A stretch of DNA of 64,000 bases from Channallabes apus. Its lineage: Eukaryota > Chordata > Actinopteri > Siluriformes > Clariidae. Shown here piece by piece: positions 46,666 through 58,382 of this stretch; position 1 is the stretch's first letter; each line of letters starts with the position of its first letter. Made by a program: the position numbers and the translations under genes. The notes under the pieces are model-generated. The model was not told where the DNA came from. It was given only the letters and a program-made list of their open reading frames with translations, and did no database searches. The DNA lies in contig CM060109.1 of NCBI GenBank assembly GCA_030522415.1, forward strand, positions 37,178,392 to 37,242,391. The letters are read 5' to 3'.

Positions 46666-47213
46666 GTGTCTTTGTTCTCGTTTGGTGTCTTTGTCTTCAC
46701 CAAGACGTGGTTTAGCGGTGGGACACCGCCATTCATTTAGATGGGCCAGCCTCATTACACACCAAAAGAAACACCGCTCTTAACACAGAATGGTGCAAGA
46801 ACTCCGCTCTAGTTTCTAGTTATTGCTCATTGCTGGTGGAGTTTTTGTCTGTTAGATGTAGATCTTTTTTCTAGATCTACCATGGGAGTTTACTGATGTG
46901 CTGTCATGGAATTGTAGTCATGGAAATCTTGATTCTGTGCTCCCCAAATCCATCCAAATAACATTAAGTCCAATGTGCTAGCATTAGGGCTGCAACAACT
47001 AATCGATAAAATCGATAATTATCGATAATGAAATTTGTTGTTAACGAATGTCGTTATCGATTAGTTGGGCTGCTCACGTTACTGAGGAGCGCGACCACAA
47101 GATGCACAAATAGATACACAGTCGCTCGCGCAATGGAGGTTACAGAAGCATTTGCAGGAAAAAGCGCACGCCCCAAGTCCTCCAAGGTACTGTATGAGAG
47201 CAATTTACATTAA

Positions 47214-47625
47214 ACGGCTCTTATCGGGGCATTAAAATCTAGTGGTTTTCTGCCGTTCGTAGTGTCCGGTGAAGCGCCGAGGGTTTTCTACACATAGGAG
47301 TCAGTGAGAGTGTTCATAAGGGCTTTGGTGACGTGCGTTTGTCCGGCTGCGCGGTTATACGGTGTCAAAAAAACCGTTGCATGCAGCTTTTTCTTGGCGT
47401 TCAAATCCTAACGAACGCAAGGAAAACACTTCTAGTGCGTTTTCTTCACGTTCATTTTACACTTCGGAGGACCGGATATATCCCATGATCCTTCATGTTA
47501 TACAGAGGGAAATGCGAAAAAGGGCAAAATAAACAGAGTGAACCCAGTAGCGGCGTTTTTTTCTCTCCCTACGTCGCCGTATTACGAGAATGTCTAGTAT
47601 AGCAAAATGGTCTATATAAATTATT
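47214..47625 (-). mobile_element. Harbinger-like MITE copy 1, partial, reversed
   Basis: Matches the reverse of 50600-51416: GCATTAAAATC, TTTTCTGCCGTTCGTAG, GAGGGTTTTCTACACATAGG, GCATGCAGCTTTTTCTTGGC, GGACCGGATATATCCCATGA and CTACGTCGCCGTATTA in order. Part of the body is deleted and the second terminal repeat is not visible. Confidence 0.8.
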
Positions 47626-47801
47626 ATTATTGAGACAACAAAAAAAAAAGCATAAAATACACGAGAGAATCGAAATAATGTATAAACCGAAGTCTAGAAG
47701 TCTATTATTCTTCTTATTAAGTTGAATTAATTTAAGAGAATTTAAAATTGAGGTCATTCTTAACAACTGAATGTGTCAGTGTATTTTTTAAACTATATAC
47801 A

Positions 47802-47806
<5 letters not shown>

Positions 47807-47868
<62 letters not shown>
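47807..47868 (+). repeat. (TA)n microsatellite, Tc1 insertion target
   Basis: About 31 TA units. The Tc1 inserted at its edge and the array continues as a few TA units at 49489-49500. Confidence 0.95.
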
Positions 47869-47871
<3 letters not shown>

Positions 47872-49488
47872 TGGTGTGAAAAACTATTTGCCCCCCTCCT
47901 GATTTCTTATTCTTTTACATGTTTGTCACACAAAATGTTTCTGATCATCAAACACATTTAACCATTAGTCAAAGATAACACAAGTAAACACAAAATGCAG
48001 TTTTTAAATGAGGGGTTTTATTATTTAGGGAGAAAAAAACTCCAAACCTACATGGCCCTGTGTGAAAAAGTAATTGCCCCCTGAACCTAATAACTGGTTG
48101 GGCCACCCTTAGCAGCAATAACTGCAAACAAGCGTTTGCGATAACTTGCAACGAGTCTTTTACAGCGCTCTGGAGGAATTTTGGCCCACTCATCTTTGCA
48201 GAATTGTTGTAATTCAGCTTTATTTGAGGGTTTTCTAACATGAACCGCCTTTTTAAGGTCATGCCACAACATCTCAATAGGATTCAGGTCAGGACTTTGA
48301 CTAGGCCACTCCAAAGTCTTCATTTTGTTTTTCTTCAGCCATTCAGAGGTGGATTTGCTGGTGTGTTTTGGGTCATTGTCCTGCTGCAGCACCCAAGATC
48401 GCTTCAGCTTAAGTTGACAAACAGATGGCCGGACATTCTCCTTCAGGATTTTTTGGTAGACAGTAGAATTCATGGTTCCATCTATCACAGCAAGCCTTCC
48501 AGGTCCTGAAGCAGCAAAACAACCCCAGACCATCACACTACCACCACCATATTTTACTGTTGGTATGATGTTCTTTTTCTGAAATGCTGTGTTACTTTTA
48601 CGCCAGATGTAACGGGACACGCACCTTCCAAAAAGTTAAACTTTTGTCTCGTCGGTCCACAAGGTATTTTACCAAAAGTCTTGGCAATCATTGAGATGTT
48701 TTTTAGCAAAATTGAGACGAGCCTTAATGTTCTTTTTGCTTAAAAGTGGTTTGCGCCTTGGAAATCTGCCATGCAGGCCGTTTTTGCCCAGTCTCTTTCT
48801 TATGGTGGAGTCGTGAACACTGACTTTAATTGAGGCAAGTGAGGCCTGCAGTTCTTTAGATGTTGTCCTGGGGTCTTTTGTGGCCTCTCGGATGAGTTGT
48901 CTCTGCGCTCTTGGGGTAATTTTGGTCGGCCGGCCACTCCTGGGAAGGTTCACCACTGTTCCATGTTTTTGCCATTTGTGAATAATGGCTCTCACTGTGG
49001 TTCGCTGGAGTCCCAAAGCTTTAGAAATGGCTTTATACCCTTTACCAGACTGATAGATCTCAATTACTTTTGTTCTCATTTGTTCCTGAATTTCTTTGGA
49101 TCTTGGCATGATGTCTAGCTTTTGAGGTGCTTTTGGTCTACTTCTCTGTGTCAGGTAGCTCCTATTTAAGTGATTTCTTGATTGAAACAGGTGTGGCAGT
49201 AATCAGGCCTGGGGGTGACTACAGAAATTGAACTCAGGTGTGATAAACCACAGTTAAGTTATTTTTTAACAAGAGGGGCAATCACTTTTTCACACAGGGC
49301 CATGTAGATTTGGAGTTTTTTTTCTCCCTTAATAACGTAAACATTCATTTAAAAACTGCATTTTGTGTTCAATTATGTTATCTTTGACTAATAGTTAACG
49401 GTTTTTGATGAGCAGAAACATTTAAGTGTGACAAACATGCAAAAGAATAAGAAATCAGGAAGGGGGCAAATAGTTTTTCACACCACTG
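47869..49488 (-). mobile_element. Complete Tc1-like transposon, 1620 bp
   Basis: Terminal inverted repeats of about 210 bp begin CAGTGGTGTGAAAAACTATT at both ends and are about 90% alike. The inner ends CACAGGGCCATGTAG repeat the IR/DR arrangement known for fish Tc1 elements. Flanked by TA on both sides. It encodes one minus-strand transposase, now interrupted by two nonsense codons. The least decayed Tc1 here. Confidence 0.95.
48087..49109 (-). pseudogene. Tc1 transposase (DD34E), full length with two in-frame nonsense codons
   Basis: Reading from 49109, MPRSKEIQEQ opens a paired-like HTH domain (YKAISKALGLQRTTVRAII), a GRPTK hook and a second HTH (STIRKRLGKNG). In-frame TAA codons lie at 48669-48671 and 48636-48638. 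The ten codons between them include the first catalytic Asp in WTDETK. The frame then continues uninterrupted with [27 protein letters not shown] (second Asp) and PSQSPDLNPIEMLW (Glu, exactly 34 residues later), to GGPTSY at 48087. No frameshift occurs over 341 codons, so this is a young pseudogene. Cut-and-paste transposition into TA is the family role. Confidence 0.93.
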
Positions 49489-49796
49489 TATATATATATA
49501 TACACTGTCATCTTGCCGTCTGCAATTAAATGTAAAAATAAAAATAAAAATGTTGATTTACATAAAATAAGGTTTAAGTGTCAAAATTAAAGATCATTAA
49601 ACTCTATATGTGGCTTTTGCATTTTTTAAAGTTTACTTTTATACATAAATAATACCCTGATTTATTGTTTTATATAGTTATAGGTGAAGCAAAACATCAA
49701 ATTAAAGCGTTTAGGGTTTTATCCGATTAATTGAAAAAATTATTGCCCAACTAATCGATTATCAAAATAATCGTTAGTTGCAGCCCTAGCTAGCAT

Positions 49797-50275
49797 GCTT
49801 GTTTTTGGTGTCTTTTTGTCTGTAAACCACATCTCACAATATAGAGATAAAATAACGCTAACTCTGTTAGGTGGTTTACAGACAAAACGACATGACATGT
49901 AATGTTAACTAACATTAGCTATGTTGTGGGTTAGCAAACGTACAAAAAAGGTCACTCTACCGTTGAAATGTCTCTCCTACTTCTAATAACTGTTTCGCTG
50001 GTCTATTTCTTCATCTTTAAACAGAAGGGCTGAAATCAACATGTAACATTAGCTATCTACTATTATTACCCATCATAACGATTATCTCTTGCTCCCGCTG
50101 CCCCCTTATCTTGTGCACGAGCACAGTCTCCCTCCCCATTGATGATTGACTGGGAAGTATTTTGCTGTTCGGATAGAGCAGCAACGGTAATTTCTCGTGT
50201 ACAGAGCCAGGGCTTCGTGCAGAGAGTATGTCTTTTTTGCTTGCGCACGCGGGGAGATATTGTATATAGTATTAT
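49797..50275. other. Unassigned DNA between two composite elements
   Basis: Nothing recognised. Confidence 0.4.
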
Positions 50276-50565
50276 ACAGGTGCATCTTAATAAATTAGAA
50301 AATCATTGAAAAATTTATTTATTTCAGTAATTCAATAAAAAAGTTAGTCTTTATACTAAATATACTGAGTGATATATTTCAAGTGTTTATTTCTTTCAAG
50401 TTTGATGATTATAGCTTACAGCTAATGAAATCTCAAAATTCAGTATCTCAGAAAATTAAAATATTGTGAAAGTTCTATATTGGAGACTCTCACTCTACCC
50501 ACACGCTAATCAGCAAATTAACTCAAAACACCTGCAAAGGTCTCCTGAGCTTTTAAATGCTCTCT

Positions 50566-52127
50566 CAGGCCATGTCCACACGTAGCCGGATATTTTTAAG
50601 GCCTTGTTCACACGGGCGTTACATTTTTGGATAAACGAACGAGCTCTGAACGTCCTATACGTTGATGTTGCTTTTTGTACTGCCGCTCGATTGACTTCTA
50701 CACTGGCATTCGTTTGTCTCTGTCTAACGACAGCCTGCAGCCCAAATTGTAGTTTGTGTGTTTAACCTGTGGGGGCAGTGTGTCGGGAACTGGATATGAA
50801 AGCCCTTGTAATTTTATTTGAGGTGCCTCCTTTTAATATGGACCATTTTGCAATATTAGACATTAATCTTATTGTTTTAAATTTTTTTTATTAAATTATT
50901 ATATTTAAATAATACTGTATATAAAAATATTTTAAAAAATAATACGGCGACGTAGGGAGAAAAAAAAAAACGCTGCCACTACTGGGTTCACCCTCTGACT
51001 GCACAACGTCGGATTAAAGGAAGTTTTTTGTGGTTTATGAAGAAATGCGAACATTTCCGCGCAAGTTTTATTTTTTAAGCATTTTATTTTTGCCTTTTTT
51101 CCGCATTTCCCTATGTATAGCATGTAGGATCATGGGATATATCCGGTCCTCCGAAGCGTAAAATGGACGCGGAGAAAACGAACTAGACACGGTTTCCCTG
51201 CGTTCGTTGGGATTTGAACGCCAAGAAAAAGCTGCATGCAACGTTTTTTTAACACCGTATAAACGCGCAGTCGGACAAACGCACGTCACCAAAGCCCGTG
51301 TGAACACCGTCACATTGACTCCTATGTGTAGAAAACCCTCTGCGCTTCATCCGCGATCACTGGACGCTACGAACGGCAGAAAATCGGTCGATTTTAACGC
51401 CCGTGTGAACAAGGACTAAAAACTGAGATTTTTCTTCCTAGTTTTGTAAAAATAATTCTGTCCACCACTTGTCTACGTTTAAAAAATATCTATATCCACA
51501 TGAAAACGCAAAACGCTGTTACAGATGGTACTCAAGCGGTATTCTGGTTTTACCGCCATGCCTCACGGTGGCAGCATTTGGGTTTGTGACAAAATGTCTC
51601 CTGTTGTGCTTTGTAGAATTCTAATGGGTCTCGTCCGAAACCGCCGTCGCAGTCTGTGGGGTCTATGTCATCATGGGTTTTGTACAGTATGTAGTAGCAG
51701 TGAGCTTTGTAGTACATTCAGGTACATCTGTCTATTAACATAATGTGTGAGTAACTGAGCGTGTATGTACACGCATGTAAAAAATCTAGTACACAAAGTT
51801 AACACAGTCACTAATTTACTGTACATAAGTCCACTATTACATATACTATAAATATCCTCATAAACAAAGCTGACGTCAAATCAAGGAGACGAGAACACAG
51901 ACAATTACATAATCGCCACAAGGTGATGTTACAACAAGCCAAAATCTCGGTTTCCCCTGTTCACACAACACCACCGGAAACGGAGTTTTGGAAAATCTTC
52001 ACTTTGGACAGAGTTTTCCAAAAGCTCCGTTTTCAACAACCAAAACACGAGTGTGGACCAAAGGCGAAAATTGCAGAGAAAAATCTCATTTTTTTTTAAA
52101 TTCCCGGCTATGAGTGGACATGTGCTA
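50566..52127. mobile_element. Non-autonomous DNA transposon with CAGGCCATGTCCAC ends
   Basis: Left CAGGCCATGTCCACACGTAG and, reversed from the right, TAGCACATGTCCACTCATAG are inverted. Both continue with GCCGG and A/T-rich sequence, then GAGATTTTTC. It sits inside the family C Tc1 and is itself interrupted at 50600. A clear target duplication is not visible. hAT is possible; the superfamily is undecided. Confidence 0.65.
50600..51416. mobile_element. Harbinger-like MITE copy 2, 817 bp, TAA target duplication
   Basis: Left GGCCTTGTTCACACGGGCGT and right, reversed, GTCCTTGTTCACACGGGCGT are flanked by TAA (50597-50599; 51417-51419), as for PIF/Harbinger elements. The body is rich in CpG compared with its surroundings. 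No transposase or Myb-like gene. A reversed partial copy lies at 47214-47625. Confidence 0.8.
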
Positions 52128-52169
52128 AGTCTGGTTCAGTCTGGTTAATGTGGTAGAAAGCAATTTAAG

Positions 52170-52217
52170 CAATTTCCCTCTGGGATTAATAAAGTTCTTT
52201 GAATCTTGAATCTTGAA
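52170..52217 (+). repeat. 48-bp LINE 3' tail inserted in the Tc1
   Basis: CCCTCTGGGATTAATAAAG with a GAATCTTGAATCTTGAA end. It interrupts the Tc1 between GTGGTAGAAA and AAAAGGTGCACAAGC, so it is a minimal 5'-truncated retroposition event. Same tail type as 32413-32560. Confidence 0.75.
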
Positions 52218-52500
52218 AAGGTGCACAAGCAACAGGGATAACTATAGCCTTGAGAGGATTATGAAACAAAGCCTATTCAAGAATTTGGGGGAGATTCACA
52301 AGGAGTGGACTGCAGTTGGAGTCAGTGCTGTTGCATTTCTTGTGTCAAGCCACTGTAGAACCAGAGACAATGTCAGAGGCACTTTACTTCTGCTAAGAAC
52401 AAAAAAGATTGGATTGTTGTTCATTAGTACTGTACTATTACCATGGTATCCCTGTGTTTGAGAACCTATGTGGTATTGTGAAGAGGAAGATGCAAGACAA

Positions 52501-53309
52501 CTATTTAACCAGGTTTTCCCGATTTTAAAGAGTATATTTTCTTTGAATGATGACATTTCATTTCTTGTCTAGAATGTTTAAAGCTTACTTATGTAATAAT
52601 TCAAGGGGTTTTAGTCAAATATCTGTAGCTTTACCCCAAGTGGTTAGACAGTACAGTACTTCAAGTGTGAAAGAATCACTGCATGCAAAACATTTTGGCT
52701 GTCTCATTAGACATAGATTCTCTTGGAAATCTGAAATGCAATACAGTACATTCAATCCAACTATTTGTGTAACTTTGGTACCCTGTAAAGTAATAGATGT
52801 TTGAATCAATATAACACAAATAATTAAACTCCAGTACAATTTCTAATATTACACCTGAGATAATTATATCAAAATCAGATAATAAACTTGACCTTTAAGT
52901 AAAAAATAAACGTCAGTATAGGGTTTTTTTTTTAAGCATTCATCTGGAGACAAGACTGGACAAGCTGGTTTGAAACATGTACCAGTGCAGCTGACAATTT
53001 ATAAGCCAAATCTTCTTTACTTTTTTTTAAGAAGATTTAGCATCAACATACAGTAGACCTGTACACTGATATCTGAACAAACCAACAATAGCTCATTTAT
53101 GTATAGGCTGAATAATTAAGGACCAATAATTGACCCTTGTGGAACACCATCATAAACTTTTATCAGTTCTGTCAGTTAAGAAAGACATAAAAACTGAAGA
53201 ATATTATGAGAACACATATCATGATAACTTTAACCTTAGGGTTAACAGTATCTTTCTGTACATCTAAAAATACTTTTATCATTAAAAATCTCCATATCAT
53301 GTCGATTAC
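52501..53309. other. Unassigned AT-rich DNA
   Basis: Nothing recognised; several TACAGTA motifs. Confidence 0.4.
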
Positions 53310-53317
53310 TCACTCCT

Positions 53318-53622
53318 TGCCTATTCCGCTTTATCCTGTATAGAGGGACGCAGATTATACAGGATAGAGGCTTTTCCAGGATACTTACAGTACGGCATGA
53401 GCGGGGTACACCCTGGACAAGGTTCCAATCCATTGCAGAGCACACACTCACACGCTCATTCACACATTACGGGAAAGCACCTTTGCACTGTGGAAGGAAA
53501 CTGGAGCACCTTCCCCTGCATGGAGAGCATGCAAACTCCATGCACACAGACCTCAAGGCGGGAATAGAACCCGGACCCTGGAAGTGCCAGGCAAAAGTGC
53601 TAGCCACTGTGCCGCCACCATA
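53318..53622 (-). repeat. DANA/Mermaid-like SINE, old diverged copy
   Basis: TTCCGCTTTATCCTGTAT, CGGGGTACACCCTGGACAAG, CAATCCATTGCAGAGCACAC, GCATGCAAACTCCATGCACA and CGGACCCTGGAAGTGCCAGG follow the SINE in reverse over its full length. It contains the TTACAGTACGGCA variant also seen at 1952. Confidence 0.85.
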
Positions 53623-55210
53623 TAGGTCTTTTGCCTGACTATTTCTAAAAGAACATATTCCAACACTTTACTTTCAGTTTAATTGTTTTTATACATCTAG
53701 GGCATTCTCATTGAGAATTGAGAACTTTATTACTAAATTAATTTACCATTTCCTTGATCATAGTCAACAGTACATTACTATCCCCTTTTATATCTATTCT
53801 GGTAATAAGCTGTTCTAATTCTTTTCATTTAACACCTTTTTTAAATTATCCATTTCCCTATTGTTCACCCTGAATAATTCAGGCTGTTTAAAAGTATTAT
53901 AATGCAACCTTTTTTATTCAATTGCAATGCAATAAATGTCAGATTGTGATCAGACAAGCCTTTTATGAAGTTAAGTCTTAATAATTTTTAAGGTTTATTG
54001 CAGACAATGAAGTCTTTCTGTTTTTCTGAGGTTGTGCAACTGTTGAAATTCTTCCTACACCCTTTACTAACTGGGCTAAATCTTAAACGGTGGAAATATC
54101 TTGTAGATTTGTTCTATTTGATTTATCATTCCAGATAATATTAAAGTGTCCTTTCAGAATATTTTATTTTCTAGTATCACATTCCTTAAGTAGGTTCTGC
54201 AACTGTTCCTAAAATGAGCTATTGGCGGAAGAAGGATGATAATGCAAAAAGTCTAAAGTGATATTTGAGGTTTGCATAATCTTTCTCAGTAACTCACATA
54301 CAGTATGTATTAAGTTATCTACAAAAGGGTGCACTTACTGTACAGTTCAGGCAATGTGCAGAATTGTTTTTTTTTTTTTTTTTTTTTTTAAAGCAGCCCC
54401 AATTGTAAATTAGGACAGAGATGAGCAGAATTTCTTTCTTTTTTTTCTTCTGCTTTATATATTCTGTTTGTTTGTCTTTTCTGGTCTCATTAATTTGTCT
54501 ACTTTGTTTGGATTGTGCCTCTAGAACTCTTTAATAACTGTGGAAAAATGTGTTTTGGTAGTTATTTAAATTGATTATTAGTTGTTAATATGTTCATAAA
54601 TGAGCACAATTGCAGAACTCAATTTTAGGGGTTTCTAATAAGCCATAGGAAATATATGTAGATTCATTTAGTACCAGCAATCTGATTTATTGCTTCAATG
54701 TTTGATGAGGTTTCCACCATTTTTCTTTGTAATTTTCATGCAGAAAATCCAATAACGGTACAAGCGATATATCAGGATTGCATATACATATCAAACTCTT
54801 TATTTAAACTCTATATTTAAATCAGGGCTTCTAGCCGTGAAGACAAATGTTAAGCATATGTACAGTATGCAACAGACAGTGAGTGAAGTGTGACGAGCCC
54901 TTTTCAGTTGCTGACATTCTTGCTTTAATACTGTATATAATGCCTCTGTTGTATTAGAGTTCATCAATCTCCTGAGTGTGCCTTCACAGAGACAGGTCAC
55001 AGTAGGCTTTTTGAACACTGCAAGACTAATAATCAATTGCTCCAGTCACACTCTTTGACAGACTCATAAAAATGCAGTCATTTATCCTCCATCCATCTCT
55101 TTTTTTGTCATTCTTTTCCTGATTGTCTAACAGTCTTCCTGTTGATCCCTCTCTCCCTCTTGTCATTGTCTCAAGTGCATTTTAATAACCTGTGACCTCT
55201 ATCTCCCCAG
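53623..55210. other. Unassigned DNA
   Basis: A poly(T) run at 54367-54389. No transposon recognised. This could be host intron in front of the candidate exon. Confidence 0.4.
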
Positions 55211-55260
55211 ATCAGCTGAGGACGTCGGTCAGTACGTGGAGACAGCAGCATGTCTATGAG
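55211..55260 (+). other. Candidate 50-nt host exon
   Basis: A pyrimidine-rich stretch (55100-55210) ends CTCTATCTCCCCAG, a strong 3' splice site. After 50 nt comes GTACAG, an acceptable donor. Phase 2 is open and reads QLRTSVSTWRQQHVYE. Another phase gives SAEDVGQYVETAACL then a stop; an ATG in good context (CAGCAGCATG, 55248) would also suit a 5'-UTR/first coding exon. I do not recognise the protein. The segment has higher GC and lies in a repeat-free stretch. Confidence 0.3.
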
Positions 55261-55262
55261 GT

Positions 55263-57122
55263 ACAGTATTGTATTATTGTTCTCGATTGTAACAGCTGCT
55301 TTTCATTCAATTGTGATTTGTCGAATGATTACACTCCCAAAGGCAATCCAATTAACCTTGTAAATTAATTCCCAGAGTAAACACAAGATATAACCTTGTA
55401 GAATCGTTTGACTTTTTCTTTAAATGCAAACGAACAAAAAAATATGTGGATTTATGACTTGTACTAAAGCCCCATATCACACTTGCGCTCATGTTGACCT
55501 CCTCTATCTCTCTCTATATATATATATATTGCCCAAAATATACATCAGCTGAAGAAATGTATTCTCTTTTCAAATATCTAAAAAGCTTCAAAATAAGAAC
55601 CTAGAAATTAATATTATTTTTTTTAAAGAAAAGAAAGGAAGAAAACACATTTTGACATGGTATGGTACCTCTCCCTTTTGTCCATCTTGATATGGACTAA
55701 ATAAGCAATGCCACCTCACATATTTAAGCCTAAACCTATCACAAATCTCTAGCAGTGCTGTATAATAGATTTATACTGTGGGTATAACTGTATGATGAAG
55801 ACCTAATCTATGTATACGTCAAGACTTTGGAATAATAATGTTCTATCAGATTTTTTTTATTATTATTTTTTTTTTTTAAGTTGGTTAATTCTGAATGTCA
55901 TGTACATGCCACTCAATGTTTTTGAAAAAATGGACAAAAATATTTAATAAAAGTATAACAGTTAAAAATGTTTTTGCTCCGATTTTATTGAAGGTCCTAT
56001 AAATTTCCATAAAATTTCAAGGTTACATAACTACTGAACTATAAATGAAATAGTAGGTTCGTAGGTTAACAATATTTATCAAGTTTTAAGTACAGTATGT
56101 GGAACTAATGCAAAGCTTAGTCAGCTTTTTAAAAGTATTTTTAAATCTCTTCTTTGAAAATAGAATGTGCACATTACTCTCATTCTTTTCTCTCTAACCA
56201 CACTGCTTAATGCTTTTATTCATTAAAATTATTTAAAATGGGAATTTGAAGAGAGTAAAGGTGCTATTTAATGCTATTTACTGAAGTCTCTGCAGGGCCA
56301 AATTAATACACTGTTAGAATATTTATTGTAGTCTGATTTTTCAGAATAATCAGTGGCATAATTTGCCCTTGTAGCTCATTACTGTACATTATGTTTCATT
56401 GGCTTTGTTGGTTTTTAATATCCTGCATTTACCTGTTGAATCAGATTTTTTTTTTTGTCATTGTTGCTTCTTGTATTTAATTTTTATCGGCATTACATTG
56501 TTAAAGTTTCTGAAAACTTATTCATACATTGCAAGTGTTACTGCAGCCTGAGCAACTTGGAGGTCCATTTGATTCCCCTTCAGCAATAATAACTTTCAGA
56601 AATTGGATTTTTAATAGGCTTTCTAACAGACATTCAGCATTATGTACATTATGCATTGCTTAGAGCCAAGAGGGTAAATAAAGGGATCAAGGCTGTTCAA
56701 CATTCATTCATTCTTTTGTGTCCTGACAGCCTGGATCCACAATATTGCGCAGCTTCTTAATTCTCCTCATAAACACGTGAAATTCTGCTTTCAGAGGATT
56801 GACTTAATTTTACGCACAATAGAACCCTTCTGTGAATGTGTGTGCATTTTGTAATCATGGTAATCATTACATTTTCGCTTTCCTTCTGTTTATTCCCAGT
56901 AGCTTGGCTTATAAGAACTGAATTGATTTTGGCACACGGAGCAATAACATTATAGAGTTTAAAGCTAAATGAAGGTGTTGTGGGTTTTCTAGAATTTCTG
57001 GCCTTGACTCAGCCTGCATTGATGGACATGGCTAGAGCTGGTCCATAATCATATTCAAAGAGATAGAAAAGACATGAAAGTGTAAACAGCAAAATTGGTA
57101 AGTGGGTAAATATAAATAAACT
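55263..57122. other. Unassigned, repeat-poor DNA
   Basis: No transposon recognised; short (TA)n at 55514-55530. If the candidate exon is real this would be intron. Confidence 0.4.
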
Positions 57123-57830
57123 ATACAGACACTGTACCAGTCAAAAGATTTTTTTTTATTGTTTTCATCATTGTTTATTAATACCAAAGTTATTGGAATG
57201 ATGACAGAACAAATATGGAATTGTGTAGTCAACAAAAATATACTAAATAACCCAGAATATGTTTATAATCTTCGGGCTCTTAAAGTAACCACCTTTTGCT
57301 TGTATGGCAACTTTGCACACTCTTGACATTCTCTCATTCAGACTCAGGAGGTAGTCACCTGGAATAGTTTTCCAGAAGGAGTCTTGAAGGAGTTCCCACT
57401 ACTAGATCAGATGGAGCCCAGGTCATCTGATGTAGCACTCCCATCATTCTCCTCCTTGGACCACCTCTTTTACATAACCTAGTGCTGTAAAAGCCATAGA
57501 GGCGCTCTACGTCTAGGATGTGGCAGTTAAAAACAAAAATCCCAAATTGGGACTCATCAGACCAAAGGACTGGTTTACAGTAGGGTTTGCACTGATCTGA
57601 TGTCCATTTCTTGTGATTCTTTACACAAGCAAGTATGAACGCCTGACTTGCGCATGTCTCCTCTAAAGAGGAAATATGTTTGGCGCTAGAACGTTGAGAA
57701 GCTCTTATCTGAGATTATGTAAATTGGAGTTTTCTGAGGCTGGGCATTTTAATCAACTTATCCTCTGCAGCAGAGGTAGCTCTTGGTCTTCCTTTCCTGG
57801 AATGGTCCTCATGAGCATCAGTATCATCAT
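57123..57830 (-). mobile_element. Tc1-like family D, right part with terminal repeat
   Basis: ACTGTACCAGTCAAAAGATT is the terminal repeat. GTAACCACCTTTTGCTTG, CTTTGCACACTCTTGACATTC, GGTAGTCACCTGGAATAG and GGGACTCATCAGACCAAAGG follow the transposase in reverse. CTTATCCTCTGCAGCAGAGG and GGTCTTCCTTTCCTGGAATGG lie in the HTH/hook region. Multiple deletions. Confidence 0.78.
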
Positions 57831-57999
57831 AGGTGCCCTCTCTTCCCCAATTACTCTCTCTCTCCCACAGACACACACACACACTGACACGGACACTCTG
57901 AACAGCCTATGGTTATGCAGCTACACAACACAACAGACACGATACACAACAGGCTATAGTTCTCTGTATATTCCAACACCTTCCTATCATTAGTGTGTA
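57831..57999. other. Short unassigned spacer with CACA-rich tract
   Basis: CTCTCTCCCACAGACACACAC tract and unrecognised sequence between two Tc1 families. Confidence 0.4.
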
Positions 58000-58370
58000 C
58001 CCTTTCAGCGATTTGTTCTACAGTAGCTCTTCTGTGGGATCAGAAGAGATTGTCTAGCCTTTACTCCTCCACACATCAGTGAGCCTTTCGTGCCCAAGAC
58101 CCTGTTCACCAGTTGTCCTTTGTCAGACTCCTTTTGCTAGGTACTGTACTAACCACTGTATACCAGGGATACCCTGCCATTCTGGTAATGCTCTGCCCCA
58201 GTCATCCAACCATCACAACTTAGCATTTGTCAAGGTTGCTTAGATGGTTCAGTTTGACAGTTTGTTTTTGCTTCCAGGACTGGTGTCAAATACATCTCAC
58301 TTTTTGACAGGTGCCACTGAAACAAGATTATTAATGTTATTCACTTCAACACCACATCACATCCCCAGAA
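58000..58370 (-). mobile_element. Tc1-like family A fragment between two family D copies
   Basis: CAGTAGCTCTTCTGTGGGAT, ATCAGTGAGCCTTTCGTGCC and CCAGTCATCCAACCATCACA are the family A N-terminal region reversed. It then runs towards the terminal region (GGTGCCACTGAAACAAGATT, TATTCACTTCA). In one place it has GGTACTGTACTAACCAC where the family expects GATACTGACCAC. Confidence 0.7.
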
Positions 58371-58382
58371 GTCTTGTGTGTC

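Larger units (their letters stand above)
46985..49788. mobile_element. hAT element with nested insertions, 8-bp TSD
   Basis: Ends TAGGGCTGCAACAACTAATC and, reversed, TAGGGCTGCAACTAACGATT. Exact duplication GCTAGCAT at 46977-46984 and 49789-49796. Subterminal ATCGATTA motifs at both ends. It contains a Harbinger-like copy (47214-47625), a (TA)n array and a complete Tc1 (47869-49488). Without the Tc1 it is about 1.2 kb. A short frame near 47133 (MEVTEAFAGKSARPKSSKV) could be the transposase N-terminus. Confidence 0.9.
50276..52500 (+). mobile_element. Tc1-like family C, split by nested insertions
   Basis: Left end ACAGGTGCATCTTAATAAAT with TTATTTATTTCAGTAATTCA and GTTTATTTCTTTCAAGTTTG. The transposase region resumes at 52217 with GTGCACAAGCAACAGGGAT, GATTCACAAGGAGTGGACTG and GGTATTGTGAAGAGGAAGATG. 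An inserted element (50566-52127) and a retroposon tail (52170-52217) separate the parts. Several internal deletions; the right terminal repeat is missing. No usable frame. Confidence 0.78.
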
